Shown: positions 33,463 through 39,916 of the stretch, one piece after another | How the letters are laid out: each line of letters opens with the position of its first letter | Numbering within the stretch: position 1 is the first letter of the stretch | Origin: Betaproteobacteria bacterium | Lineage (GTDB): Bacteria; Pseudomonadota; Gammaproteobacteria; Burkholderiales; SG8-39 | Length of the DNA: 41,155 bases | Assembly (NCBI GenBank): GCA_007280315.1 | Contig: QYQC01000064.1 | Location: 1-41,155 of the forward strand | Direction: 5' to 3' | The notes under the pieces: model-generated | Seen by the model: only the letters and a program-made list of their open reading frames with translations | Database searches by the model: none | Told to the model about the DNA's origin: nothing | Made by a program: the position numbers and the translations under genes

Positions 33463-34399
33463 ATTCCATCAGACGGCTCAGGCGCGCCTCGATCAGTTCG
33501 TCGACACCTTTGTTGGCAAATACGCGCAACGCGTCCTGCAGCGCTTTTTTCAGATTCTGCGCCATTGCCGTGTGGTCACGGTGGGCGCCGCCCAGCGGCT
33601 CGTTGATGATTTTATCGATCAGGCCCAGGGTTTTAAGCCTGGCGGCGGTGATACCCATGGTTTCCGCGGCCTCCGGCGCCTTGTCGGCGCTTTTCCACAG
33701 GATGGAGGCGCAACCCTCGGGCGAGATCACCGAATAAATCGCATACTGCAGCATCATCACAATATCGCCTACTGCGAGTGCAAGCGCGCCGCCTGAGCCG
33801 CCCTCGCCGATGACGGTGCAGATAATCGGCACGCGCAGTTCGGCCATGACGTAGAGGCTGCGGCCGATCGCCTCGGACTGGCCGCGCTCCTCGGCGCCGA
33901 TGCCCGGATACGCTCCGGGTGTATCGACGAAAGTCAGCACCGGAATATTGAATTTTTCCGCCAGGCGCATCAAGCGCATCGCTTTGCGGTAACCCTCCGG
34001 CCGCGGCATGCCGAAATTGCGCAGGATCTTTTCCTTGGTGTCGCGCCCTTTCTGCTGGCCGATCACCATGACCGACTGACCGTTGAAGCGCGCCAGGCCG
34101 CCGACGATGGAAAGATCGTCGGCGTAGGAACGATCGCCGTGCAGTTCCTCGAAATCGGTGAACAGCGCGCCGATGTAGTCCAGGGTAAACGGACGTTGCG
34201 GATGGCGCGCCACCTGCGCCATCTGCCACGGCGTGAGTTTGGCGTAAACGTCCTTGGTCAGCGCATTGCTTTTCTTCTGCAGCCGCGCGATTTCCTCGGA
34301 AATGTCCACCGCCGAGTCGTCCTGCACAAAGCGCAGTTCCTCGATTTTGGCTTCGAGCTCGGAAATGGATTGTTCAAATTCGAGAAAGGTCGTTTTCAA
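33431..34399 (-). CDS. accA: Acetyl-CoA carboxylase carboxyltransferase subunit alpha
   Basis: 322 residues. The N-terminal helix FLEFEQSISELEAKIEELR, HPQRPFTLDYIGALFTDFEE, VDTPGAYPGIGAEERGQSEA and the oxyanion motif IGEGGSGGALALAV are present. With AccD it transfers carboxyl to acetyl-CoA to form malonyl-CoA. It lies 83 bases after the AlkA-type gene and overlaps tilS at its 3' end, as in other betaproteobacteria. Confidence 0.98.
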   Translation of the reverse strand: MKTTFLEFEQSISELEAKIEELRFVQDDSAVDISEEIARLQKKSNALTKDVYAKLTPWQMAQVARHPQRPFTLDYIGALFTDFEELHGDRSYADDLSIVGGLARFNGQSVMVIGQQKGRDTKEKILRNFGMPRPEGYRKAMRLMRLAEKFNIPVLTFVDTPGAYPGIGAEERGQSEAIGRSLYVMAELRVPIICTVIGEGGSGGALALAVGDIVMMLQYAIYSVISPEGCASILWKSADKAPEAAETMGITAARLKTLGLIDKIINEPLGGAHRDHTAMAQNLKKALQDALRVFANKGVDELIEARLSRLMEYGKFKEVETE

Positions 34400-34482
34400 A
34401 GGCGCGCAGCCGCGATGTGGGCACAGAAGGCCTCATTCTAGCGCACTGTCTGAACTGCGTACTCGGCCACGTTCGCAGTCTT

Positions 34483-35097
34483 TCAGTACTCGACCGGTAC
34501 CGGATCCAGGCTGCGCCACAGATACCAGGTGGCGACGGAGCGCCACGGCGCCCAGTTCTCGGCCAATTCGCGCATGCGTTCGCGCGTGACGCGTTCGCCG
34601 TCGAAATAGTGCAAGCCGATCGCCTTCTGCAGCCCCAGATCGTCCAGCGGCAGCACGTCGGGCCGCAACAAATTGAACATCAGAAACATTTCCGCGGTCC
34701 AGCGACCGATGCCGCGCACCTGGATCAGTTCGGCGATCACCGCCTCGTCGTCCATGTCCGGCCAGTCGCGCGCGTGCATGCTGCCATCGGCGAAGTGTCG
34801 AGCAAGATCGGTGATGTACTCGGCCTTGCGCTGCGACAAGCCGCAGGTGCGAAGCCGGCGCCGCACCTTCAACAGTTGCGCCGGGGTCGCCTCGGGTGCG
34901 ATCGCGACCACCCGGTTCCATACCGACTCCGCCGCCTTCACCGAAATTTGCTGGCCGACGATGGATCGCGCCAGCGTTTTGAACGGCTCGCCGCGGCGCG
35001 CCAGCGCGATGCGCGGATGGGCACGGATGATGCGTGCAAGCACCGCATCGCGCCGTGCCAGCGCACGCTTGGCGCGCAGCCAATAATCCGGACTCAT
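34483..35097 (-). CDS. AlkA-type DNA-3-methyladenine glycosylase
   Basis: 204-residue HhH-GPD superfamily base-excision glycosylase, shorter than E. coli AlkA because the N-terminal domain is absent. Helix-hairpin-helix IQVRGIGRWTAEM at 125-137 and catalytic D153 in PLDDLGLQKA are visible; FKTLARSIVGQQISVKAAES is the family core. There is no Fe-S cysteine cluster, which argues against MutY/Nth. Its ATG overlaps the stop of the DUF6352-type gene (ATGA at 35097-35094). Confidence 0.92.
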   Translation of the reverse strand: MSPDYWLRAKRALARRDAVLARIIRAHPRIALARRGEPFKTLARSIVGQQISVKAAESVWNRVVAIAPEATPAQLLKVRRRLRTCGLSQRKAEYITDLARHFADGSMHARDWPDMDDEAVIAELIQVRGIGRWTAEMFLMFNLLRPDVLPLDDLGLQKAIGLHYFDGERVTRERMRELAENWAPWRSVATWYLWRSLDPVPVEY

Positions 35098-36128
35098 GAC
35101 GCCTGGGCCAGCGGCAGGTTGAGCAGCAGGTTTTGCGGTTTCATGTGCACCGTGCCGCCTTCACTCATGCACAACGCCAGGTACACCGGCCTGCCGGCGA
35201 TGTCCGCGCGCATTTCGCCGTCGTCGGCGAAATCCAGGCGGAACAAGGCGAGCAGGCGTACCAGTCTGTCCTGGGCCAATTCCTCGCCCCGCCGCAGATC
35301 GTTGAGCAGCGCGGTGGACTGTGCGTCCAGGCCGATGTGCCAGGCCCAGCGTGTCTCCTCAATGCGCGCAATGGAAGTCACGCTCACGTCAACGCCGGAA
35401 AGGTGCCGTATCCAGTGTTCGATCACGCGACAGAACGCGCTGAGCGCAGCGCGGCCATGATTCATGCTGATGACCAGGTCGTGTCGCTCGTCGCGTTGCC
35501 AGTACAGTTCTGCGTTGCCCCGGTCCAGCACCTCGAGGTCTACCTCCTGCAGCGGCGCGCGCGCCTCTGCGATCAGCTGCTCGAGTCCGGCGCCGGGCGC
35601 GTTGCCGGCGCCGCTGGATGCACGCATCTCGACCATCTCCAGATCGGCGAGCATCACCGTGCCCTCCTGCAAACTGGCCTTCTGCTCGCGGTAGAACAAT
35701 TCTGCCGCGCGCAATTCGAGCGGGTCCTCCTTGCCGTCGAGGATATTCCTCAGGATGACTTGAGCCAGCTGGTCGATGAACAGCGGCGGCGTGCTCACGT
35801 TCGCGCCGGCGAATAGTCCCAGGTAGCAGGCTTCCAAGGTCGGCGCAGCCAGCAATCGTGCGCGAAAATCGAGCACTATGCGGTAGTTGGCACGGGTATC
35901 CACATCCGCAATCGCCTCGATTCGCGCGTCCTCCACTGGCGCACGCGGTGCCCGCAACAGCGCCTGGTGCAGTGCGATCTCGTTGGCACAGGATTCCTCC
36001 ACCGGACGCAATTCGGGTCGCAGATAATAGGCGCGCAGGAAGTCGTCGCTGACGAGCAGGCGACCGCTCGCATCTCGGTCAAGCAAATGAAAACCCGAGT
36101 GCCGCCAGAAATCCCGCACCAAGGTCAA
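35094..36128 (-). CDS. DUF6352-type protein of unknown function
   Basis: 344 residues. I recognise it as resembling the DUF6352 group: DFWRHSGFHLLDRDASGRLL and FLRAYYLRPELRPVEESC open the protein. There is no signal peptide, membrane segment or catalytic motif I can name. The start is taken as TTG at 36128, overlapping the HNH stop as TTGA; the open frame runs further upstream but there only shadows the HNH gene. The stop overlaps the glycosylase ATG, so HNH, this gene and the glycosylase are translationally linked. A DNA-repair link is inference from context only. Confidence 0.75.
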   Translation of the reverse strand: MTLVRDFWRHSGFHLLDRDASGRLLVSDDFLRAYYLRPELRPVEESCANEIALHQALLRAPRAPVEDARIEAIADVDTRANYRIVLDFRARLLAAPTLEACYLGLFAGANVSTPPLFIDQLAQVILRNILDGKEDPLELRAAELFYREQKASLQEGTVMLADLEMVEMRASSGAGNAPGAGLEQLIAEARAPLQEVDLEVLDRGNAELYWQRDERHDLVISMNHGRAALSAFCRVIEHWIRHLSGVDVSVTSIARIEETRWAWHIGLDAQSTALLNDLRRGEELAQDRLVRLLALFRLDFADDGEMRADIAGRPVYLALCMSEGGTVHMKPQNLLLNLPLAQAS

Positions 36129-36715
36129 GCGCGCACGACGGCGTGCGGCGTGACGCGGCTGTGCGCGGCGACGTGTTGAGCCAAGAATCCCATCTGATCG
36201 GAAAGGATCTTGCGGTTGGTGAGGATCAGATACTCGGCCTTGTTCGGCACGTAAGGCGCATACAGCAATTCCATTCCCGCTTCCTCGGGTTTGCGGTTGC
36301 GCTTGGCGCCGTTGCAGTGACGGCAGGCGGAGACCACGTTCATCCAGTGGTCGCGCCCGCCGCGCGACAGCGGCGTAATGTGGTCGCGCGTCAGGCGCAG
36401 GTATCCGTACTCGGCGCCACAATAGGCGCAGATATGGCGGTCGCGGCGGAACAACTCGCGATTGGAGAGCGGCGGCACCTGCGAGAAACCCTTCGCCGCC
36501 ATCGCCCGGCCTTTGATCGCGATAATGGAGTTGGTGGTGATGCTGGAACGCTCGCCGGTCTTGCGCGAGGTGCCGCCATAGAACGTGAATGCGCTTTCGC
36601 CCAGGGTCCATGCCACCAGGTTCTTCGCGTAGTAATAGCAGGACTGCTGCCAGGTCACCCAGCGGTGCGGAACGCCATGAAAATCCAGCGTCAGGATGAG
36701 CGGAATCTCCGCCAT
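36125..36715 (-). CDS. HNH endonuclease
   Basis: 196 residues. The N-terminal ~80 residues (AEIPLILTLDFHGVPHRWVTW) precede an HNH domain with zinc pairs C96-x2-C99 (CAYC) and C131-x2-C134 (CRHC), D111-H112 and N126, followed by KRNRKPEEAGM. This form is common as a chromosomal housekeeping-like gene in proteobacteria and lacks a restriction or toxin partner here. The ATG at 36715 is used; the reading frame extends to 36778 but without similarity. Confidence 0.88.
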   Translation of the reverse strand: MAEIPLILTLDFHGVPHRWVTWQQSCYYYAKNLVAWTLGESAFTFYGGTSRKTGERSSITTNSIIAIKGRAMAAKGFSQVPPLSNRELFRRDRHICAYCGAEYGYLRLTRDHITPLSRGGRDHWMNVVSACRHCNGAKRNRKPEEAGMELLYAPYVPNKAEYLILTNRKILSDQMGFLAQHVAAHSRVTPHAVVRA

Positions 36716-36752
36716 GCGCTTGCCCCAAATCCCCTGTTGGTAAAAAACCAGG

Positions 36753-36798
36753 CTTGATGCACTGCGGGATAACACCAAGAAAAGCCGCAGCCATCAAG
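36753..36798. other. Long imperfect hairpin in the HpaB-like/HNH gap
   Basis: CTTGATG/CATCAAG (7 bp) and TGCGG/CCGCA (5 bp) stack around a small internal loop, enclosing 17 bases. It lies in the 153-base gap between the HpaB-like stop (36869) and the HNH start (36715). No T tract follows, so it is not a clear terminator. Confidence 0.4.
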
Positions 36799-36868
36799 TG
36801 CTTGCGCGGAATTCTGCCTCAAAACTCGCAGTTGCGCCAGCATCACGCGCGACACCTGCCGCCGCTGG

Positions 36869-38461
36869 CTATTTGGCCGTCTTGCGCACTGCAGGCCGCG
36901 GTTTTTTGCGCGTCACCGATGGCTTGGGCAAGGGCACCATCTGCGGCGCACCGGAAACCACGCACCCGGTGTCGCAGCAGCGCCCGGGCTGGCGGTTGCG
37001 CTTGATTTTGCGCGCCGGATCGGCAAGCACCCCGCGATCGAGCAGGCGCTCCACCAGTTCCACCTTGTTTCCGACAGGATAATTGCGCCAGATTTGCTTT
37101 TTCATTGCCTCGGGCGAGCCGCCGCCGTGCAGGCTGATCAGCGAATACCAGCCGCCCTGGTTGGAAGCGGTAAGGTCTTCGATGAAGCGCGCCACTTCGA
37201 TACGCTTGTCGTAGGGAATTTCGGGGTTGCCGCGCAGCACGTCGGCTAGCCTGGCCGCGGTGGCCGGATTATGGTCTTCGTCGGGTCCCGGAAGGGAGAC
37301 GATCAGGCCGCCGGAGACGTGATGCGCCAGCCGGTGCATGTCGTAGATCTGCGTCGCCAGCAGCAGCTTGGCTATATTGGAGAACACTGCGTCAGGCATC
37401 ACGTTGCCCGATGGATCCGCGGCGGCGTAGACCGATGCCGCCACGCCGCAGGCGAAGAACCCCTCTACGATCTTGATCAACTCGACCATCTGCTCGCGCA
37501 GATTGTGCGCCCGTTCCAGATCGATTCCGTTGGCCTCGGTCATCAGCGCGCCGGCGCCGATCAGCAGGTCGCCGAAGCCTGCCCGCGCGCCGATGCAGGT
37601 ATGACGGTGATGCGTGGCATAGGTATGTGTGAGAAATCCCGCATGCTGCCATTCACCCGCGAGGAACACCCGCTCCCAGGGCACGAACACACGATCGAAC
37701 AGGCATACGCCGGTGGACTGACCGTACTTGCCGCTGAACTTCGCCGCGGCCTCGCCTGGGCGCCCGGCAGGACGCGCTACGATGGTGAGACCCTTCGCAT
37801 CCACCGGAACGGCGCAGCAAACGGCATACGCCGCGTCCGCTTCGGTCATGTTGCGCCCGGGCATGACCAGGATTTCGTGCACATAGGGCGCGCCGGTAAC
37901 GATCGCTTTGACGCCGGAAACGACAATGCCGCCTCTGCGCCGCCCGACAATGCGCACATGGCTGTCCGGACTTTCCTGTTCATGCGGGCGCTTGGCGCGG
38001 TCGCCCTTGCCGTCGGTCATGGCCACGGCGCAGGTGAGGTCGCGCTCCTGCGCGTCATGCATATAAGCGAGAAAACGCTGGTGATATTCGCTGCCGCAAT
38101 CCTGGTCGGTACGGTGCGTGGACTGGTACAGCGCGCTGAAAGCGTCGCCGCTGAGATAGCGCTGGGCGCAACCGGTTTCCTGACACACCAGCCGCACGGC
38201 TTCGAGCTTGTTCAACAGATCGGCGCTGCTACGCGCGACGTGAATCAGCCGGTTTACTTCCTGTCCCGAGGTGTGTTGTTGCGCGCGCATCAGCGGCGCC
38301 AGTTCCGGCCTGAGCGCATAATCGTAAGTAAGGCCGATGGCATTGACGCCGGGTGCGAGACCGGCGTCGCCGGCGACGGACTTTACCTTGCGCCCGTTCA
38401 CATATACGCTGGGCTTGCAGGCTTTGAGCGACTCACGGAATTCCCTGCCCGACATGAACAT
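36869..38461 (-). CDS. HpaB/AbfD superfamily flavoprotein
   Basis: 530 residues. It has the acyl-CoA-dehydrogenase-like fold of 4-hydroxyphenylacetate 3-monooxygenase and 4-hydroxybutyryl-CoA dehydratase. MSGREFRESLKACKPSVYVNG opens the HpaB N-domain; HHRHTCIGARAGFGDLLIGA is the central helix. Aligned by eye to AbfD, ligand positions C103 and C299 are Y102 and A292 (C98 and H285 remain), so an intact [4Fe-4S] cluster is unlikely and an FADH2-dependent monooxygenase role is favoured. The C-terminus adds a basic, Cys-containing tail (CCDTGC). The ATG at 38461 has GGGAGG four bases before it. No flavin reductase gene is next to it. Confidence 0.8.
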   Translation of the reverse strand: MFMSGREFRESLKACKPSVYVNGRKVKSVAGDAGLAPGVNAIGLTYDYALRPELAPLMRAQQHTSGQEVNRLIHVARSSADLLNKLEAVRLVCQETGCAQRYLSGDAFSALYQSTHRTDQDCGSEYHQRFLAYMHDAQERDLTCAVAMTDGKGDRAKRPHEQESPDSHVRIVGRRRGGIVVSGVKAIVTGAPYVHEILVMPGRNMTEADAAYAVCCAVPVDAKGLTIVARPAGRPGEAAAKFSGKYGQSTGVCLFDRVFVPWERVFLAGEWQHAGFLTHTYATHHRHTCIGARAGFGDLLIGAGALMTEANGIDLERAHNLREQMVELIKIVEGFFACGVAASVYAAADPSGNVMPDAVFSNIAKLLLATQIYDMHRLAHHVSGGLIVSLPGPDEDHNPATAARLADVLRGNPEIPYDKRIEVARFIEDLTASNQGGWYSLISLHGGGSPEAMKKQIWRNYPVGNKVELVERLLDRGVLADPARKIKRNRQPGRCCDTGCVVSGAPQMVPLPKPSVTRKKPRPAVRKTAK

Positions 38462-38518
38462 AACGCCTCCCGGGTACCCAGAACGCGGCGACGCGAACTG
38501 GTCCAAACGATTCCGAGT

Positions 38519-38532
38519 TTGATCTGGGTCAA
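38519..38532. promoter_or_regulatory. FNR/ANR-type box upstream of the DksA-like gene
   Basis: TTGAT-CTGG-GTCAA matches the FNR/ANR consensus TTGAT-N4-ATCAA at 9 of 10 core bases. Downstream on the plus strand are TATGCT (38554-38559) and TGTAAT (38559-38564). With the first as -10, the start would be near 38567 and the box would centre at about -41.5, the class II activator position. Confidence 0.65.
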
Positions 38533-38577
38533 GCGGACCCACGTTCGACCGACTATGCTGTAATTCAACAACCCTGA

Positions 38578-38964
38578 ATGCTATCGACCATGACCAAGAA
38601 CGATTTCTCCGGATTCTGCGCGCTGCTGCAGTCGCAGCGCAAGCAGTTACTCGGCGAGATGCGCGAAAAAATCGCCTCTATCGAAGACGGTCCGGATTTT
38701 CCTAACCAGTTGAAAATCGCTGACAACGACGGACTGCCCGATGCGGCGGCCGAGATGAACGATGCGATGGTCGAGCGCGAAAGCCAGGAACTGCTGGAAA
38801 TCGAGGCCGCGCTTGCGCGCATCAGCGACGGCAGCTACGGCAGTTGTTCGGACTGCGGCGACGAGATCGGCGGGGCGCGCCTGAAAGCGTATCCGGCGGT
38901 CAAGCGCTGCCTGCGCTGCCAGGAAAAATATGAACACACGCACGGTCAGAACCACGCGGCCTGA
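38578..38964 (+). CDS. DksA/TraR-family C4 zinc-finger protein
   Basis: 128 residues. An N-terminal helical hairpin (about 10-80) is followed by a C4 zinc finger C90-x2-C93 ... C111-x2-C114 (CSDC, CLRC) and a His-rich tail. Instead of the acidic DxxDxA tip of E. coli DksA the hairpin end reads LPDAAAEMNDAM, so ppGpp co-regulation as in true DksA is uncertain. ATG 38578 or 38590 could be the start; neither has a clear Shine-Dalgarno. An FNR-type box lies upstream and a UspA-family gene follows after 57 bases. Confidence 0.88.
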   Translation: MLSTMTKNDFSGFCALLQSQRKQLLGEMREKIASIEDGPDFPNQLKIADNDGLPDAAAEMNDAMVERESQELLEIEAALARISDGSYGSCSDCGDEIGGARLKAYPAVKRCLRCQEKYEHTHGQNHAA

Positions 38965-39021
38965 ATGCGCGTGACGATGCGGACACGTGACCGAATCACG
39001 CGAATCTAAACTGGAGAAACA

Positions 39022-39471
39022 ATGTACACGCACATTCTGGTACCCACAGACGGTTCGGCCCTTTCCGACAAGGCCGTCGAAGCGGCAATCAAACTGGCCA
39101 AGCTGGCGGGCGCACGCATTACCGCTTTCCACGCGGTCGAACCCTATCCGCTGCAAGGCGCTTACGCGGCAGAAGCCAGCGGCGTCGCCGAACTGCAGCC
39201 GGAGATTTTCGCCGAACGCAGCGAGGAGTACGCCAAACGCGTGTTGGACACAGTCACCAAGGCGGCCGCGGCGGCCAAAGTGCAGTGCGACACCAGCTTC
39301 GCTACCAGCCACTCCGCGTCCCAGGCGATCGTCGAAAAAGCCAAGAAAGAAAAATGCGATCTTATCGTCATGGCATCCCACGGCCGGCGCGGCCTGGAAG
39401 GTTTTCTGCTGGGAAGCGAGACGCAGAAAGTCCTGACGCACAGCTCCATTCCGGTGCTGGTGTACCGCTAG
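39022..39471 (+). CDS. Universal stress protein (UspA family)
   Basis: 149 residues. The N-terminal strand HILVPTDGSALSDKA and the ATP-binding signature G-x2-G-x9-G-S in GRRGLEGFLLGSETQKVL are intact, so this is an ATP-binding type Usp. CTGGAG precedes the ATG. It probably shares a transcript with the DksA-like gene and ends at a strong terminator. Usp genes under FNR/ANR control are common in facultative bacteria. Confidence 0.95.
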   Translation: MYTHILVPTDGSALSDKAVEAAIKLAKLAGARITAFHAVEPYPLQGAYAAEASGVAELQPEIFAERSEEYAKRVLDTVTKAAAAAKVQCDTSFATSHSASQAIVEKAKKEKCDLIVMASHGRRGLEGFLLGSETQKVLTHSSIPVLVYR

Positions 39472-39496
39472 AATCGGAACAAGCGTAAAGAAAACA

Positions 39497-39524
39497 GGGC
39501 GGGGTCTCCCCGCCCTTTTTTTTT
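39497..39524 (+). terminator. Rho-independent terminator after the Usp gene
   Basis: Perfect 8-bp GC stem GGGCGGGG/CCCCGCCC with loop TCT, followed by nine T residues. Confidence 0.95.
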
Positions 39525-39916
39525 GGGGGGCCACAGAACGCACCGCCATTGGCCGGGATGTAACGGACCGTGCGCCGCCGCGGCCGCTTCGCGCGCTCAA
39601 TTCGCGCGTCAACTTGACAATTCTCAACGCGACTTAAAGCGCTGCGGGTAGCCTATTTTTGAAATGCCATACAGAACCAAGACATCAGATTTTCCAATGA
39701 GATCGATCGCATAGCCCGATAGCGTGCGCATCCGTTTCTGTCTGTTGGTTTTTTTTCCGAGCACGCACGGCGCCTGAATATGCGTGTATGCGCATATGTT
39801 GACTTTACTCAAGCTCCGGGATTTCCACGAGTGCCTAATACCGGTTATCGATGCAAGCTCAGCGGATGTCCGCGACGGCATTCATGAGCGCTTCTCTACC
39901 AAAGGAGAGCGGAACA
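39525..39916. other. 392-base regulatory gap upstream of the octaheme cytochrome gene
   Basis: No convincing gene. Content: a box TTGACAATTCTCAA at 39614-39627; a T-rich run at 39750-39758; a 10-bp palindrome TATGCGCATA at 39787-39796 with an extra TATGCG copy at 39779; a box TTGACTTTACTCAA at 39799-39812; and AAAGGAG ahead of the cytochrome ATG. A short minus-strand open frame (39624-39881) shows no family resemblance. Confidence 0.6.
39799..39812. promoter_or_regulatory. TTGA-N6-TCAA (FNR/CRP-type) box upstream of the cytochrome
   Basis: TTGACTTTACTCAA fits the half-sites TTGA/TCAA at the correct spacing but differs from the FNR consensus at the inner positions. A weak -10 candidate TAATAC lies at 39836-39841, which would place the box centre close to -42. 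A sister box of the same TTGAC-N4-CTCAA form is at 39614-39627. Confidence 0.5.

Noticed and set aside
36125..36715. The HNH gene as part of a restriction, toxin or phage-defence module
   Set aside because: No methyltransferase, immunity or defence partner is adjacent; its neighbours are housekeeping and repair genes with overlapping starts.
36129..36797. A 223-codon N-terminal extension of the DUF6352-type gene
   Set aside because: It overlaps the HNH endonuclease in another frame, reads as low-complexity Arg/Pro sequence, and the family region begins only at 36128.
39624..39881. An 85-codon minus-strand open frame upstream of the cytochrome
   Set aside because: It has no Shine-Dalgarno and no recognisable domain, and it covers the palindrome and a TTGA-N6-TCAA box, which suggest regulatory DNA. 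A diverged remnant cannot be excluded.
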